A stretch of DNA of 64,000 nt from Streptomyces sp. S.PNR 29. GTDB lineage: Bacteria; Actinomycetota; Actinomycetes; Streptomycetales; Streptomycetaceae. Positions 44,128 through 53,595 of this stretch are shown here, one piece after another. Below the pieces are notes generated by a model. It was given only the letters and a program-made list of their open reading frames with translations. It had not been told where the DNA came from and made no database searches. Positions within the stretch are counted from its first letter, which is position 1; every line of letters starts with the position of its first letter. A program made the translations under genes and the position numbers. The stretch lies in the NCBI RefSeq assembly GCF_030386795.1, contig NZ_JANUQM010000001.1, positions 430,363-494,362 on the forward strand. Direction: 5' to 3'.

Positions 44128-44619
44128 TTATGTGCCGTTCGGTCGCTCATGCTTGTCGTGCCGCTCATCTGGCTCATCCCCCCTCCAGCCGGCATTCGGA
44201 GCATGGGGCCGGAGCATGGGGCCGGTGAGCTCCTTTGGAGTTTTGAGCCCGGCAAGCAGCTCGACGATCTTGTCGATGTTGGTCAGCCGCCGTGCGCCTG
44301 ACTCAAGCATGGACAAGAAGGCTTGACTCAGCCCTGTGAGCGCAGCCATGTCGCTCTGTCTTAAGTCGCCTGCGACACGGACCAGTTGACACAGCCTGCC
44401 GAAGTCGCGAGCGAACAGAGCTTCCTGGACATCGGGACGGGCCCACACATCGCTCGGCACGCTGGGAACTGGCTCAGGCTGATGCCGCGTCCTGCGTGAA
44501 CAGCCGCTGCAGTATTCCTCCTCGTTGTACCGACTGAGGACGCATTGGCAGCGCCGGCAGCGGCGGGCGTGTTGCCCCCTGCCCGTACCTACGGCAGGTG
44601 CGGGCGTGGGCTGTCCCAT
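44128..44619 (-). CDS. Short zinc-ribbon/XRE regulator without TPR domain (paralogue 3)
   Basis: 163 residues. It has the zinc ribbon CRRCQCVLSRYNEEEYCSGC and the HTH LRQSDMAALTGLSQAFLSML, but ends about 40 residues later. The helical sensor domain of paralogues 1 and 2 is missing. Without it the protein may act as a constitutive repressor or as a competitor of the longer paralogues at shared sites. The ATG at 44619 (MGQPTPAPAVGT) is preferred. An upstream ATG would add 9 residues. It precedes, on the same strand, the operon with the array at 43984. Confidence 0.8.
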   Translation of the reverse strand: MGQPTPAPAVGTGRGQHARRCRRCQCVLSRYNEEEYCSGCSRRTRHQPEPVPSVPSDVWARPDVQEALFARDFGRLCQLVRVAGDLRQSDMAALTGLSQAFLSMLESGARRLTNIDKIVELLAGLKTPKELTGPMLRPHAPNAGWRGDEPDERHDKHERPNGT

Positions 44620-45060
44620 GTCGCGTGGAAGCGCGTGCCAGTGCATCCATCGAGGCGCCGAGCTCTGGGAGGGCAGCGGGCATGGCGCCGGAAGTGTGGA
44701 TCCTTGCGGGATGGCAGCGCCGAGCACTACATCGCCCGCCAGATGTGCGGTGATCGCGGACAAACTCATCGACGGGGAGGCGCTCGTCGACGGACAGGTG
44801 CTCGTCGACGGGTATCGCATGACGAGGTCCCATCAGTAGGCCGGTGATCTTGTGCAGAACTGATCTCTCTGGCCGTCGGGGTTTCTGCGATCCGAGGACA
44901 TCCCCGAACTCGACAGCACAGCGGCCTGGTGACCCAGTGAAGCCATCAGTCGGGCAGGCGGGAACGTTTCTGAGGGGTTCCTCTCGGGCTGAGGGCGCTC
45001 ATGAGCACGTCAGCGTGGGTAGTCTCCCCATCGTCGAACGGGGTTGACGGGAGGGATGAC
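44620..45060. other. Intergenic stretch between divergent regulators
   Basis: About 440 bp. It must carry the promoters of the short zinc-ribbon/XRE gene and the XRE-TPR gene. I see no operator array, repeat or RNA structure. Confidence 0.35.
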
Positions 45061-46404
45061 GTGAGTGGTGAGTCGTTAGCAATGCACCCACTGACCTTCG
45101 TCCGCGAGTCGAGCGGCTGGGGGAAGGCCGAACTCGCCCGGCGCATGCAGGCGCGGGGACAGGAACTGGGCATCCCCCTGGCGACCAACCGCACAACCGT
45201 GTGGAAGTGGGAGCAGGGCCAGGAGCCGGACGCCGACGCTCAACGCGTCCTCGCCGACCTGTTGCGCGTTCCGTACGAGCAGGCTCAGGAGGAAGGATGG
45301 CCCCTTTGGCTCCCTGTATGGGAAGTTACCGGGCTCACCGCGCCCTGGACTGAGGCCGGTACGGTTGAGGCTCTCGCTGATCTGGTTGGGAGTGGCCGCA
45401 TGGACCGTCGGGGGTTCCTCACCATCACCGGCGCCGCCCTGACGGGGCTTGCAGCGAGCTGGGCAGAGGCGCCCTCCGCTTTCGCCTCAGCACTCAATGG
45501 TGACCGAGTGACAGACACGATGGTCTCGACGATCGAGCAGCGCATCAGCACACTCCGTACACTCGATGACCAACTCGGGGGCGCCCGGCTTCTGGAGCAA
45601 GCCCGCGCCGATCTCGCCCTCATCACCGCCCTCTTGAGCGCCGGCCGCTACACGGACGAGATCCGCATCCGCCTGTACGCCCTGGCGGCCCGGGTCTCCC
45701 ACCTGACCGGGTGGATGGCCTACGACGCAGGGCTCCGGTCCGCCGGGCAGCGATACTACGTTGGGGCTTTGCGCGGCGCCCGTACCGCTGGAGATGACGC
45801 CTTCGGCGCCTTCATCTTGGCGGAGATGGGAGTCCACGTCTCCGAGGCGGGCCGGACAGCCGAGCGGGTCGACCTGATCTCGACCGCCATTGGCAACGCC
45901 CCGCGAACGCTGTCGCCTTACACCCAGTCCTTCCTCTACCTGCACAAGGCCGAAGCACTGTCCCGCGACGGCGACCACCAGAGGGCCGGTACCGCGCTGA
46001 ACCGTGCCGCTTCCCTTTGGGAGCGCCACACAGTCGAGGAGAACCCGGACTGGCTTGACTGGTTCGGCGAGGCACAACTGAAGTCGACAGAGGGCAAGGT
46101 CCTTCTGCGTGCGGGCCAGGTGGAGCGTGCAACGAGCTCGCTGGAGACCTCCGTCAAGAAGGCAGCACCAAGAGACAAGGCGGTCCGATCCAGTCGCCTC
46201 GCTGAGGCTCGCCTCGCCGGCAACGACCTGGACGGGGCGCTCTACGCTGCGAACTACGGCGCCGAACTCCTCGAAGACAAGGTCAGCTCAGTACGGGCTC
46301 TGGACCGCCTGAAGGAGTTCTCCGAGCGACTCGATCCGCACAAGTCTGTTCCAGCTGTCCGTGAGTTCCGCGAGCGACTCCGGGCGCTGCCCGGCGCAGC
46401 CTGA
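45061..46404 (+). CDS. XRE-family regulator with TPR-like C-terminus
   Basis: 447 residues. The HTH (ELARRMQARGQELGIPLATN and then TTVWKWEQGQEPDADAQR) is a WKWE-type XRE domain. It is followed by MDRRGFLTITG, an internal twin-Arg-like element, and by a long helical-repeat region (about 160-440). It lacks the zinc ribbon of its neighbours and is a different branch. GTG at 45061 follows GGGAGGG. Proteins of this type are widespread in Streptomyces and often regulate a neighbouring gene. Here the next gene is a beta-lactamase-like serine hydrolase 36 bp downstream. Confidence 0.8.
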   Translation: MSGESLAMHPLTFVRESSGWGKAELARRMQARGQELGIPLATNRTTVWKWEQGQEPDADAQRVLADLLRVPYEQAQEEGWPLWLPVWEVTGLTAPWTEAGTVEALADLVGSGRMDRRGFLTITGAALTGLAASWAEAPSAFASALNGDRVTDTMVSTIEQRISTLRTLDDQLGGARLLEQARADLALITALLSAGRYTDEIRIRLYALAARVSHLTGWMAYDAGLRSAGQRYYVGALRGARTAGDDAFGAFILAEMGVHVSEAGRTAERVDLISTAIGNAPRTLSPYTQSFLYLHKAEALSRDGDHQRAGTALNRAASLWERHTVEENPDWLDWFGEAQLKSTEGKVLLRAGQVERATSSLETSVKKAAPRDKAVRSSRLAEARLAGNDLDGALYAANYGAELLEDKVSSVRALDRLKEFSERLDPHKSVPAVREFRERLRALPGAA

Positions 46405-46440
46405 GCTCGTCCCCTCGCGTCCGACCGCCAGAATGCCAGG

Positions 46441-47622
46441 ATGGACGGCATGACGACGATCGACGGTGAGGTCGCGGCCGGCTTCGAACCGGTGCGCGAG
46501 GCGTTCGCGGCGAACTTCGCCCGGCACGGGGACATCGGCGCGGCAGTGTGCGTGTACCACCACGGCCGACCGGTCGTGGACCTGTGGGGTGGAATCGCCG
46601 ACCCTGACGCTGGCCGTCCGTGGGAGCGGGACACACTGCAACTGGTCTACTCGGCGACCAAGGGGCTGACCGCGACCGCAGCGCATCTGTTGGTCCAGCG
46701 CGGCGCGCTGGACCTGGACGCGCCAGTGGCCAAGTACTGGCCCGAGTTCGCCGCGAACGGCAAGGCGGAGATCCCGGTGCGCTGGCTGTTGTCCCATCAG
46801 GCCGGCCTCGTCGCGCTGGATCAACCGGTGCCGCTGGCCGAGGCACTAGCCTGGCAGCCCATGGTGGCCGCACTGGCCGCCCAACGCCCACAGTGGACGC
46901 CCGGCACAGCGCACGGGTATCACGGTCGGACCTGGGGCTGGCTCGTCGGCGAGGTAATCCGCCGGGTATCCGGGCGCACGCCGGGACGCTTCTTCGCCGA
47001 CGAGATCGCCGCCCCCCTGGGGCTGGACTTCTTCATCGGCTTGCCCGCGAGCGAACGCGACCGGGTCAGCCGGATGATGTACAAACAGCCCGAGATCGAC
47101 TTCACCGCCCTACCGCCGGAGGCGATCCCCCCGGAGCTCCGCGAACTGGTCGCCGCCTGGCGCGACCCGAACTCATTCAGCAACCGGGCGTTCTCGGTTA
47201 CTGATCCGGCCGAGATCGACTTCAACTCACCCGAGGTTCAGGCCGCGGAACTGCCAGCCTCCAACGGAATCGGCACCGCTCGCGGATTGGCGCGCGCGTA
47301 CGCTGGAGTGATCGGCGACGTGGACGGCGTGCGCCTGCTCACCCCGGAAACACTCGCTTTGGCGACCAGGGAGCAGGCCAGCGGGGCGGACCAGGTGATG
47401 GTGGTGCCGAGCCGGTTCAGCTCCGGATACATGCTGCCCACCGAGACAAACCCCATGACCGGCTCGAACGCCTTCGGCCACACCGGTCGAGGCGGCTCGC
47501 TCGGCTTCGCCGACCCGGAGCATGGCATCGCCTTCGGGTACGTGATGAACCACATCATCGGCGGTCCCGACGATGTGCGTGCGACGTCGCTGGTCGACGC
47601 AGTACGCAAGACGGTGGATTAA
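46441..47622 (+). CDS. Beta-lactamase-fold serine hydrolase (class C/esterase type)
   Basis: 393 residues. The active-site Ser-x-x-Lys is SATKG. The Tyr motif is YHGRTWGW (Tyr-x-Asn-like position) and the KTG-equivalent is GHTGRGGSLG. This matches EstB-like esterases and D-aminopeptidase-like enzymes of the beta-lactamase fold rather than true beta-lactamases. No signal peptide is seen, so it should act in the cytoplasm. A short segment similar to its last residues recurs at 57499-57549, showing a related gene was once there. Confidence 0.85.
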   Translation: MDGMTTIDGEVAAGFEPVREAFAANFARHGDIGAAVCVYHHGRPVVDLWGGIADPDAGRPWERDTLQLVYSATKGLTATAAHLLVQRGALDLDAPVAKYWPEFAANGKAEIPVRWLLSHQAGLVALDQPVPLAEALAWQPMVAALAAQRPQWTPGTAHGYHGRTWGWLVGEVIRRVSGRTPGRFFADEIAAPLGLDFFIGLPASERDRVSRMMYKQPEIDFTALPPEAIPPELRELVAAWRDPNSFSNRAFSVTDPAEIDFNSPEVQAAELPASNGIGTARGLARAYAGVIGDVDGVRLLTPETLALATREQASGADQVMVVPSRFSSGYMLPTETNPMTGSNAFGHTGRGGSLGFADPEHGIAFGYVMNHIIGGPDDVRATSLVDAVRKTVD

Positions 47623-47628
47623 GAGTAG

Positions 47629-47892
47629 TCATTCGGGCGGCTCTCTGGGGACCGTGCTGTTCCGCCAGTTGGGGACCCCTTCGTCATTGGGCCAAAACTG
47701 CTCACCGCAGTCGCAGAACCAGACCGTCCCACTCCCGCCGGGCCAGATCATCTGATCGCACCAGGTCCGGTGTCCGGTACGCCAGGCGTGCCACATCGCT
47801 CGGATCTGGTGCACCTGCTCCTCCTCGTCGGCGGGGCCCTCAGTGTTCCAGGTGGCGCCGTCTGGTCCCGCCTCCTCGCGCAGGAGACGCAA
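47629..47892 (-). CDS. Small Cys/Trp-rich protein
   Basis: 87 residues from a TTG at 47892. Its C-terminal part is WCDQMIWPGGSGTVWFCDCG and then EQFWPNDEGVPNWRN, which looks like a one-strand zinc ribbon. The upstream half is acidic. The start is weak and no family is recognised. It is convergent with the serine hydrolase and lies downstream of gltX. Confidence 0.4.
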   Translation of the reverse strand: MRLLREEAGPDGATWNTEGPADEEEQVHQIRAMWHAWRTGHRTWCDQMIWPGGSGTVWFCDCGEQFWPNDEGVPNWRNSTVPREPPE

Positions 47893-47909
47893 ACTTGATC
47901 TCGCAGTGA

Positions 47910-49325
47910 TCAGCCTGCGAGTTTCGCAAGAGCCGCGTCGATCCGGGCCAGCGTGCGGTCCTCGCCAAGGACCTCCAGGGACTCGAAAAGAGGCAGGCCC
48001 ACCGTCCGGCCCGTGACGGCGACACGCACCGGGGCCTGGGCCTTGCCCAGCTTCAGGCTGTGCTCCTCGCCGGCGGCCAGGACCGCCTCCTTGAGAGACT
48101 CGGGGCTGGTCCAGTCGGCCGCCTCCAGCTTGGCGCGGGCCGTGGTCAGGAGGGCCGACGGATCGCCCTTCATCGCCTTGGTCCAGGAGGCCTCGTCCTC
48201 GACCGGCTTCTTCAGGAACAGGAAGTCGACGTTGGCCGTGATGTCCGACAGGACGGCCAGGCGGGTCTGGGCATGCGGGGCGATCGCCTCCCAAGCAGCC
48301 CGGTCGAAGTCCTGAGGTGCCCAGTTGGCGTACGGGGCGCGCAGCCACGGCTCGCAGGCCTCGATGAACTTCTCCAGCGGCAGGGCGCGGATGTACTCGC
48401 CGTTGAACGCGGTCAGCTTCTTGATGTCGAAGAAGGCTGGCGAGGTGTTCACGTCCTCGACGCGGAACTTCTCCTCCAGCTCCTCGTACGGGCGAAGCTC
48501 GACATCGTCCCCGGGGCCCCAGCCGAGCAGCATGAGGTAGTTGGTCATCGCCTCCGGCAGGTAGCCCTCGGCGAGGTAGTCCTCAAGAGCGACCTTGTCC
48601 CGGCGCTTGGACAGCTTCTGCCGCTTCTCGTTCACGATCACCGGCAGGTGTGCCCACACGGGCGGCTTCGCCCCGAGCGCCTCCCACAGCAACTGCTGCT
48701 TCGGCGTGTTCGACAGGTGCTCGTCGCCGCGAATGACGAGGGTGATCCCCTCGTCGAGGTCGTCGACCACGTTGGCGATCAGGAAGACCGGGGAGCCGTC
48801 GCCGCGATGGATGACGAAGTCCTCGATCGCCGAGTTCGGGAAGGACGGCTCACCGCGGATCAGGTCCACGACGACGGTCTCGCCCTCGGTCGGCGTGCGG
48901 AACCGCAGCGCCCGACCCTCGACATACTCGAGGCCCCGGTCCCGGCAGAAACCGTCGTAGCCGAGGTGCTGCGAGCCGGTCCGCTCCTGCAGCTGCTCAC
49001 GGGTGCAGTCGCAGTAGTACGCCAGGCCCTGCGCGTAGAGCTGCTGGGCGGCCTCGCGGTGCCGGTCAACGTTCTGCGACTGGAAGTACGGGCCTTTGAA
49101 CGCGGGATCGTCCTTGGAGATCCCGATGGACGCGAGCGCGCTGACGATGCCGTCGATCCACTCGGGTCTGTTGCGGGCCGCGTCGGTGTCCTCGATCCGC
49201 AGGACGAACTTTCCCCCGGACTGTCGCGCCACGGCCCAGTTGTAGAGGGCCGACCGGGCCCCTCCAACGTGGAACATCCCAGTGGGCGAAGGGGCGAACC
49301 GCACCCGCGTCGTGGTTGAAGGCAT
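47910..49325 (-). CDS. gltX: Glutamyl-tRNA synthetase
   Basis: 471 residues. The class I HIGH-type signature is [17 protein letters not shown] and the KMSKS-type is KLSKRRDK. The rest, ending with the anticodon-binding region, is full-length for bacterial GluRS, so it should charge tRNA-Glu with glutamate. None of the usual Streptomyces neighbours (leuC/leuD, ndgR) is present, so this may be an additional copy. The ATG at 49325 starts the family-typical [16 protein letters not shown]. The 28-bp array lies 44 bp upstream, where a repressor would block its promoter. The divergent transcript begins with the short peptide gene. Confidence 0.9.
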   Translation of the reverse strand: MPSTTTRVRFAPSPTGMFHVGGARSALYNWAVARQSGGKFVLRIEDTDAARNRPEWIDGIVSALASIGISKDDPAFKGPYFQSQNVDRHREAAQQLYAQGLAYYCDCTREQLQERTGSQHLGYDGFCRDRGLEYVEGRALRFRTPTEGETVVVDLIRGEPSFPNSAIEDFVIHRGDGSPVFLIANVVDDLDEGITLVIRGDEHLSNTPKQQLLWEALGAKPPVWAHLPVIVNEKRQKLSKRRDKVALEDYLAEGYLPEAMTNYLMLLGWGPGDDVELRPYEELEEKFRVEDVNTSPAFFDIKKLTAFNGEYIRALPLEKFIEACEPWLRAPYANWAPQDFDRAAWEAIAPHAQTRLAVLSDITANVDFLFLKKPVEDEASWTKAMKGDPSALLTTARAKLEAADWTSPESLKEAVLAAGEEHSLKLGKAQAPVRVAVTGRTVGLPLFESLEVLGEDRTLARIDAALAKLAG

Positions 49326-49368
49326 GCACGCGAGCCTACTGATATTCGGTGCTGCTCGGCGTCGCTGT

Positions 49369-49396
49369 ATCACCCGAGAGATATCACCGACGTGAT
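49369..49396. promoter_or_regulatory. 28-bp operator-like array (site 4, best match)
   Basis: Half sites ATCAC, GAGAT, ATCAC and GTGAT in perfect register, followed by GTGCGAGG. It lies between gltX (44 bp away) and the divergent peptide/JmjC/AKR operon (210 bp away). Confidence 0.82.
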
Positions 49397-49606
49397 GTGC
49401 GAGGGCCGCGCGCGCGGAGCAGGTTAGGCATCGGAAGGGCGAGTCTGGGCCGCCGTACTGAGCACACGCGGTGCCCGGCGCGGCGCTGCCGTGATCTCTG
49501 CTGCCCAAGCTGCACGCCGCCGGTTGTAGTGGCGGCTGCGCCGCGTCCCGAGCTTCCAACTCTCCACCGGAGCCCCGGGGGGAGACCGAAGAGGAAGGAG
49601 TAAGCG

Positions 49607-49771
49607 GTGAACGAGGATGCGCCCTCTGTCCCTGGCGGTGGCCTGCTCGTGGCCGTCGAAGTCCTGGCGTCCGTGCACGACCGCAACGACACCAGCGCCT
49701 CCGACCCGTCGCAGGGCGGGAGCGGTGACGGCCCGTGGCCCGGAGGGGACGGCCTGAACCACCCCGTGTAG
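49607..49771 (+). CDS. Short peptide, candidate RiPP precursor
   Basis: 54 residues from GTG at 49607 with GAGGAAGGAG upstream. The N-terminal part is [20 protein letters not shown], hydrophobic and leader-like. The C-terminal part is [19 protein letters not shown], rich in Gly, Ser, Asp and Pro with one Trp, and ends NHPV. It lacks Cys. The next genes on the same strand are a JmjC-type oxygenase (87 bp) and an aldo/keto reductase, enzymes able to hydroxylate or reduce a peptide. This arrangement is typical of a ribosomally made, modified peptide. There is no cleavage motif or homology to a known class, so the role is inferred. Confidence 0.5.
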   Translation: MNEDAPSVPGGGLLVAVEVLASVHDRNDTSASDPSQGGSGDGPWPGGDGLNHPV

Positions 49772-49858
49772 CAGCCAGCGCCGCGACCGGACGGGGACCG
49801 TCGCTCCTGCGCGGTCCCCGCTTCGCAGTCAGTTTCTGACCGGAGAGATGGGGAGAGC

Positions 49859-51070
49859 ATGCAGCACCGACTGATAGACGCTGTAGAGCAAGCACTGGGG
49901 TGGAACGGCCCCAGCCAAATCGGAGGAACCTTCGCCCGGGGCAGCCTTACTGACTCCGGAGTGACGGAACGGATGCTGACACCTCAACGGCTGCTGGATT
50001 TGGTTATGCGGCGCAGTCTCGCTCACCCGCAGTTCCGCATGTTCCGCGACGGTGAGGAACTGCACCCGAGCCACTACGTCAACTCGGAGGTCAGCCGTCG
50101 AGGCCAGAGCATTCCTATGGTGAATATGCGCCTCCTGCGCAATCTGCTTCGCGACGGCGCCACGATGGTCCTGGATCAGTCCAACGTGTTCGATCCCACG
50201 ATGGAGGTGGCGTGCCGGGCCCTGCAGTGGTGGTCCCGAGAGCACGTCCAGGCGAACATCTACCTCACCACGAACGAGGCCGCTGGCTTCAGGCTCCACT
50301 GGGACGACCACGACGTCGTGATCATCCAGCTCGCTGGAGAGAAGGAGTGGGAAGTCCGTGGGACCTCACGTCCCTACCCGATGTACCGAGACGCGGCCCG
50401 CAACGACTCCCCGAGCGAGGAGATCGTGTGGGCCGGCACCATGAAGACCGGCGACGTCATGCACATCCCACGCGGCCATTGGCACCAGGCCACCCGCAAC
50501 GGACGCGGCTCCGGCCAGAGCCTGCACATGACGCTTGGCTTCGAGAAGCGAACCGGGGTGAACTGGCTGTCCTGGCTGGCCGACTGGTCCCGTGAGACCG
50601 AGATCTTCCGCCACGACCTCGATCGATGGGGGAGCGCGGACGACAAGGAAGCCCAGCAGCGGCAGCTGACAGAAGCCGCGATCGCCCTGCTCGAAGCACG
50701 CGGGCCGGCGGACTTCCTGGTCTCCCGCGAGCAGGAAGTCGCTCCGCCCCGGCACGTGCCGTACGTCGACTTCTTCGGCCCTCTCACGTCCGCTGTCTGC
50801 ATCACCAACTTCCCGCCAAGCCTCGTGGAGCACGGCGACACGGTCGAGGTCGTCGCGGCCCGCAAGAAACTTACCTTCGCGGCCAAGGCGCTCCCCGCCC
50901 TGCGCCTCCTCCTGAGCGGCCACCCCGTACAGCTTGACCAGGCAGCCAGCCAGGTCGGAGCCGAAGTAGAAGAGGTCGCGAAGATCCTTACGGAGGAAGA
51001 GCTGTGCGCACCCCTGACCGCCGAATTGTCCTCGGGCTACACCGATCTCGTCACGAACGCCGTCAGCTGA
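49859..51070 (+). CDS. JmjC/cupin-fold 2-oxoglutarate oxygenase (ROX-like)
   Basis: 403 residues. The iron-binding triad is visible: [20 protein letters not shown] (His and Asp of HxD) and [11 protein letters not shown] (distal His). The C-terminal part is a winged-helix-like region ([20 protein letters not shown]). Related bacterial ROX enzymes (YcfD type) hydroxylate ribosomal protein side chains. Genes next to short peptides can hydroxylate the peptide. The ATG at 49859 is preceded by GGGGAGAG. Its 3' end overlaps the reductase gene by 67 bp, so both are translated together. The peptide 87 bp upstream is the obvious candidate substrate. Confidence 0.82.
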   Translation: MQHRLIDAVEQALGWNGPSQIGGTFARGSLTDSGVTERMLTPQRLLDLVMRRSLAHPQFRMFRDGEELHPSHYVNSEVSRRGQSIPMVNMRLLRNLLRDGATMVLDQSNVFDPTMEVACRALQWWSREHVQANIYLTTNEAAGFRLHWDDHDVVIIQLAGEKEWEVRGTSRPYPMYRDAARNDSPSEEIVWAGTMKTGDVMHIPRGHWHQATRNGRGSGQSLHMTLGFEKRTGVNWLSWLADWSRETEIFRHDLDRWGSADDKEAQQRQLTEAAIALLEARGPADFLVSREQEVAPPRHVPYVDFFGPLTSAVCITNFPPSLVEHGDTVEVVAARKKLTFAAKALPALRLLLSGHPVQLDQAASQVGAEVEEVAKILTEEELCAPLTAELSSGYTDLVTNAVS

Positions 51071-51867
51071 TCGCCGCGCTCGACCTCGGCATCACCGGGA
51101 TCGACACTGCCTTCAACTACCACAGGTTCACTTCGCACACGAGCCTCGCAAACGTCGGACGCGGCCTGCTTGACCGCTTCACCATCTCCACCAAGGTCGG
51201 CTTCTTCCCCGGGCACGACCAGGCCGAGCACTCGCTCGCCCCGGCCAGCCTGCTGGAGGCACTGGAACAGACCAACCGCGATCTGGGCCGCGCCCCAGAC
51301 CTCGTCTTCCTCCACAATCCGGAACGCAGCCTCCGGGAAGCCGCTCCGGATCTTGCACGCGACACGCTCGCCCAGGCCTGTGCTGCCATGGAAGAAGCCA
51401 AGGTCAGGGGACTGTGCAGGGCCTGGGGCGCTTCCGCCTGGCACCCGTCGCCGCTGCTTCACGCGATTGATCCGACGGTGCCCAAGCCAGCCGTCCTGAT
51501 GATCCGGTGCGGGCTCTTCGTCGGTTTCCACGCACTGAAGGACGCGGCGTCGCTCGCCGAGCGGTGGAGCGATCACACCACCCAGTTGTGGGGCATGAGC
51601 CCCTTCGGTGGAAACGCCAACAACCCAGTGTGGAGCAGGTTCGACGCACGCGTGTTCCTGCGAAACTGGCCAGACCATCTCACCCAGATGCAAGCGGCCT
51701 TCAGGACCGCCTTCCACCTTCCGCATGTGAATACGGTCGCCGTCGGCACGGACGACCCCACGCACCTACGTGACCTGGTCGACGTGCTGTCGTGCGAGGT
51801 GGACGAACAGGCTGTCGTCCAGTACCGGAACCTCCTCCACCACAAGGCACAACCTCAGCCCGCTTGA
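51004..51867 (+). CDS. Aldo/keto reductase
   Basis: 287 residues with the AKR pattern: ITGIDTAFNYHRF (catalytic Asp and Tyr; motif GxxxxDTAxxY), FTISTKVGF (Lys) and LDLVFLHNPERS. These are typical of NADPH-dependent AKRs. GTG at 51004 follows GGAGGAAG inside the JmjC gene. It converges with the APH gene, overlapping by 13 bp. It would reduce a carbonyl, possibly created by the oxygenase on the peptide. Confidence 0.85.
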   Translation: MRTPDRRIVLGLHRSRHERRQLIAALDLGITGIDTAFNYHRFTSHTSLANVGRGLLDRFTISTKVGFFPGHDQAEHSLAPASLLEALEQTNRDLGRAPDLVFLHNPERSLREAAPDLARDTLAQACAAMEEAKVRGLCRAWGASAWHPSPLLHAIDPTVPKPAVLMIRCGLFVGFHALKDAASLAERWSDHTTQLWGMSPFGGNANNPVWSRFDARVFLRNWPDHLTQMQAAFRTAFHLPHVNTVAVGTDDPTHLRDLVDVLSCEVDEQAVVQYRNLLHHKAQPQPA

Positions 51868-52703
51868 AGCTCCGCCACGATGCGTTCCGCCTCGATCCGG
51901 GCGAACCCCAGCCGGGGATCACCCGGATCAGTATGCCGGCCGAGGATCTTCGTACAGAAGAACAGCGACATGAGCTGGCCGTCCCGGCTCTCCAAGTCCC
52001 GGCGCCGCTCACGCCGCACCCGCTCAGCCAAGTCGGGGAAGACGAGCGAGTTCCCCCAAAGCCATGCCGCGTCCAGGCCCCGAGGAGCCATTCCCCAGTC
52101 CTCCCAGTCGAACAAACAGAACTGCGGCGCTGTCACGTTCGCCCAGTTCAGGTCCGCATGCGCCGGGGACCACTCCCTGATCGTCGTGTCCGTGACGTCT
52201 GGGAACGTCTCCTTGATCACCTCGGTAACGCCAGCCTGAGTGATCGTGACGGTGTCCGGTGTCGCCACACGCGTCGTGTGTTGGGCGGCGAGCGCATCCA
52301 ACGAGACGTTCAATGCCTCCCACCACTCGTCCGGCAGCGACAACACCGAATCCGGACCCACCGGCTCTCCAGGCAGGAGTTCGGTTTCGTCGGCACGCCA
52401 CATCGCCCCCCTCGCAGCATCGCTCCAGGACAACGCCTGCAGCCAAGCGGGCTTGGCCACACCGTCCAGGACCGCGGCGCACTCCGTCCCGTTCCAGCCT
52501 TGCCCCTTGACCTTTGCCAGCGGGCGCCGTTCAATCCGCACCCACGTACCTCGGTCCGTACACGCGCCAACCGTCCGGCGTTTCCGGACCATCGTCCCCA
52601 AATCCACACGCGTGCACAGTGCACGTTCGACGCGCTCAAGCACCTCATCAACCGATTCAACACGCAAATCGGTAGGGGCGACTGTGGGCGTAGAGGCAGT
52701 CAT
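51855..52703 (-). CDS. APH-fold phosphotransferase
   Basis: 282 residues. The catalytic loop HADLNWANV and metal motif LFDWEDWGMAPRG are intact. The N-lobe contains VRIERRPLAKVKG for ATP binding. The operator-like array at 52805 lies about 100 bp upstream of its start, so the gene probably belongs to the same regulon as gltX. It converges with the AKR gene. The substrate is unknown. Confidence 0.8.
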   Translation of the reverse strand: MTASTPTVAPTDLRVESVDEVLERVERALCTRVDLGTMVRKRRTVGACTDRGTWVRIERRPLAKVKGQGWNGTECAAVLDGVAKPAWLQALSWSDAARGAMWRADETELLPGEPVGPDSVLSLPDEWWEALNVSLDALAAQHTTRVATPDTVTITQAGVTEVIKETFPDVTDTTIREWSPAHADLNWANVTAPQFCLFDWEDWGMAPRGLDAAWLWGNSLVFPDLAERVRRERRRDLESRDGQLMSLFFCTKILGRHTDPGDPRLGFARIEAERIVAELQAG

Positions 52704-52804
52704 AAGGCTCCTTCGCTGACGTTTTGCGACGCTAGCAAGGACAGGTCACCACTTACGATCACGTCCCGCATAAATCGGCTTCTCGGGAAGAAGATAGCCA
52801 CCAG

Positions 52805-52832
52805 GTTCCGACAGCAATATCACGCACGTAAT
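52805..52832. promoter_or_regulatory. 28-bp operator-like array (site 5)
   Basis: Half sites GTTCC, GCAAT, ATCAC and GTAAT are in register and are followed by GTGCGAGG, the same eight bases as after site 4. It lies upstream of the APH gene at 51855-52703. Confidence 0.65.
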
Positions 52833-52869
52833 GTGCGAGGTTCCTCACTTCAGTACACCCTACGCAGCC

Positions 52870-52896
52870 GAAGGTGCCGAAGGTGCCGAAGGTGCC
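52870..52896. repeat. Three tandem copies of GAAGGTGCC
   Basis: Three exact 9-bp copies at 52870-52878, 52879-52887 and 52888-52896. It lies in the 890-bp gene-poor stretch between two APH genes and may be a slippage product. Confidence 0.7.
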
Positions 52897-52957
52897 AATA
52901 ACAACACCTCACAATCTGCGAGCGAAGACACATGCGCCGGGGCCGCGTTGCGGCCGG

Positions 52958-53554
52958 TCAGATGAAGAGCCGCCCTATCCTTCGGTCTCCTCCGTAGCCG
53001 AAGGGCAGGGCATCATCACGACTTCTTCGGGGATGGTCTGCCCGACCATGTGTGAGACGGGGAGGCTGGATGGCGCTTGCGCTGGAACCGCGCGCCTTCC
53101 CAGCCGTGCTACCGATTTCTTGCGCGTGCGACCGCGTGATCTTCAGGAACAGCAGTGGTGGTACGCGTCCGCGTGCTCTCAGGCGGGATGAGGCGCGCAG
53201 GTCAGCGTGCGAAGACAGTGAACTTCTCAATGATCGTCTCGCGGTCCCCTCCTTGCGCCAGCAGCCCATGGAGAACTGTGGCGACTGCGCCAGGTAGGCG
53301 GAGCGGCCGAAGTAGCCGAGCTCAAACACCTCGGCCCAGACTCCGACGCGGTACCCATCAGCTTCGGCGTGTGCATCTCGGTGCAGCTGCCCGTGGGCGT
53401 ACTCGCGCATCCCCTGCTCAAGCGTGGTCTGCACGGTAAACAGCAGCTGGGCGGCGGGGCGGCGCCGGACGTCCAGGAACCGCCAGTCCAGGCGGTGCTC
53501 CAGCCCCGGTGTGCTCGTCGATCGGTAGCGGCGTCGCACTCGTCCACGCGACAA
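52958..53554 (-). other. Doubtful open frame in a gene-poor stretch
   Basis: The 890 bp between the APH genes at 51855-52703 and 53596-54579 holds one long minus-strand frame. Its first 100 residues (for example LFTVQTTLEQGMREYAHGQL and VWAEVFELGYFGRS) look protein-like, but the rest is low-complexity Arg/Ser. No family is recognised and no ribosome-binding site is clear. It may be a decayed gene. Confidence 0.25.
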
Positions 53555-53595
53555 CTCCGTGGCGCCGGAGGATGCAGGTCCCTCATCCTGACGGC

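Noticed and set aside
47910..52703. Glu-tRNA-dependent class I lanthipeptide system with gltX and the peptide
   Set aside because: The peptide lacks Cys, and no LanB- or LanC-like gene is present.
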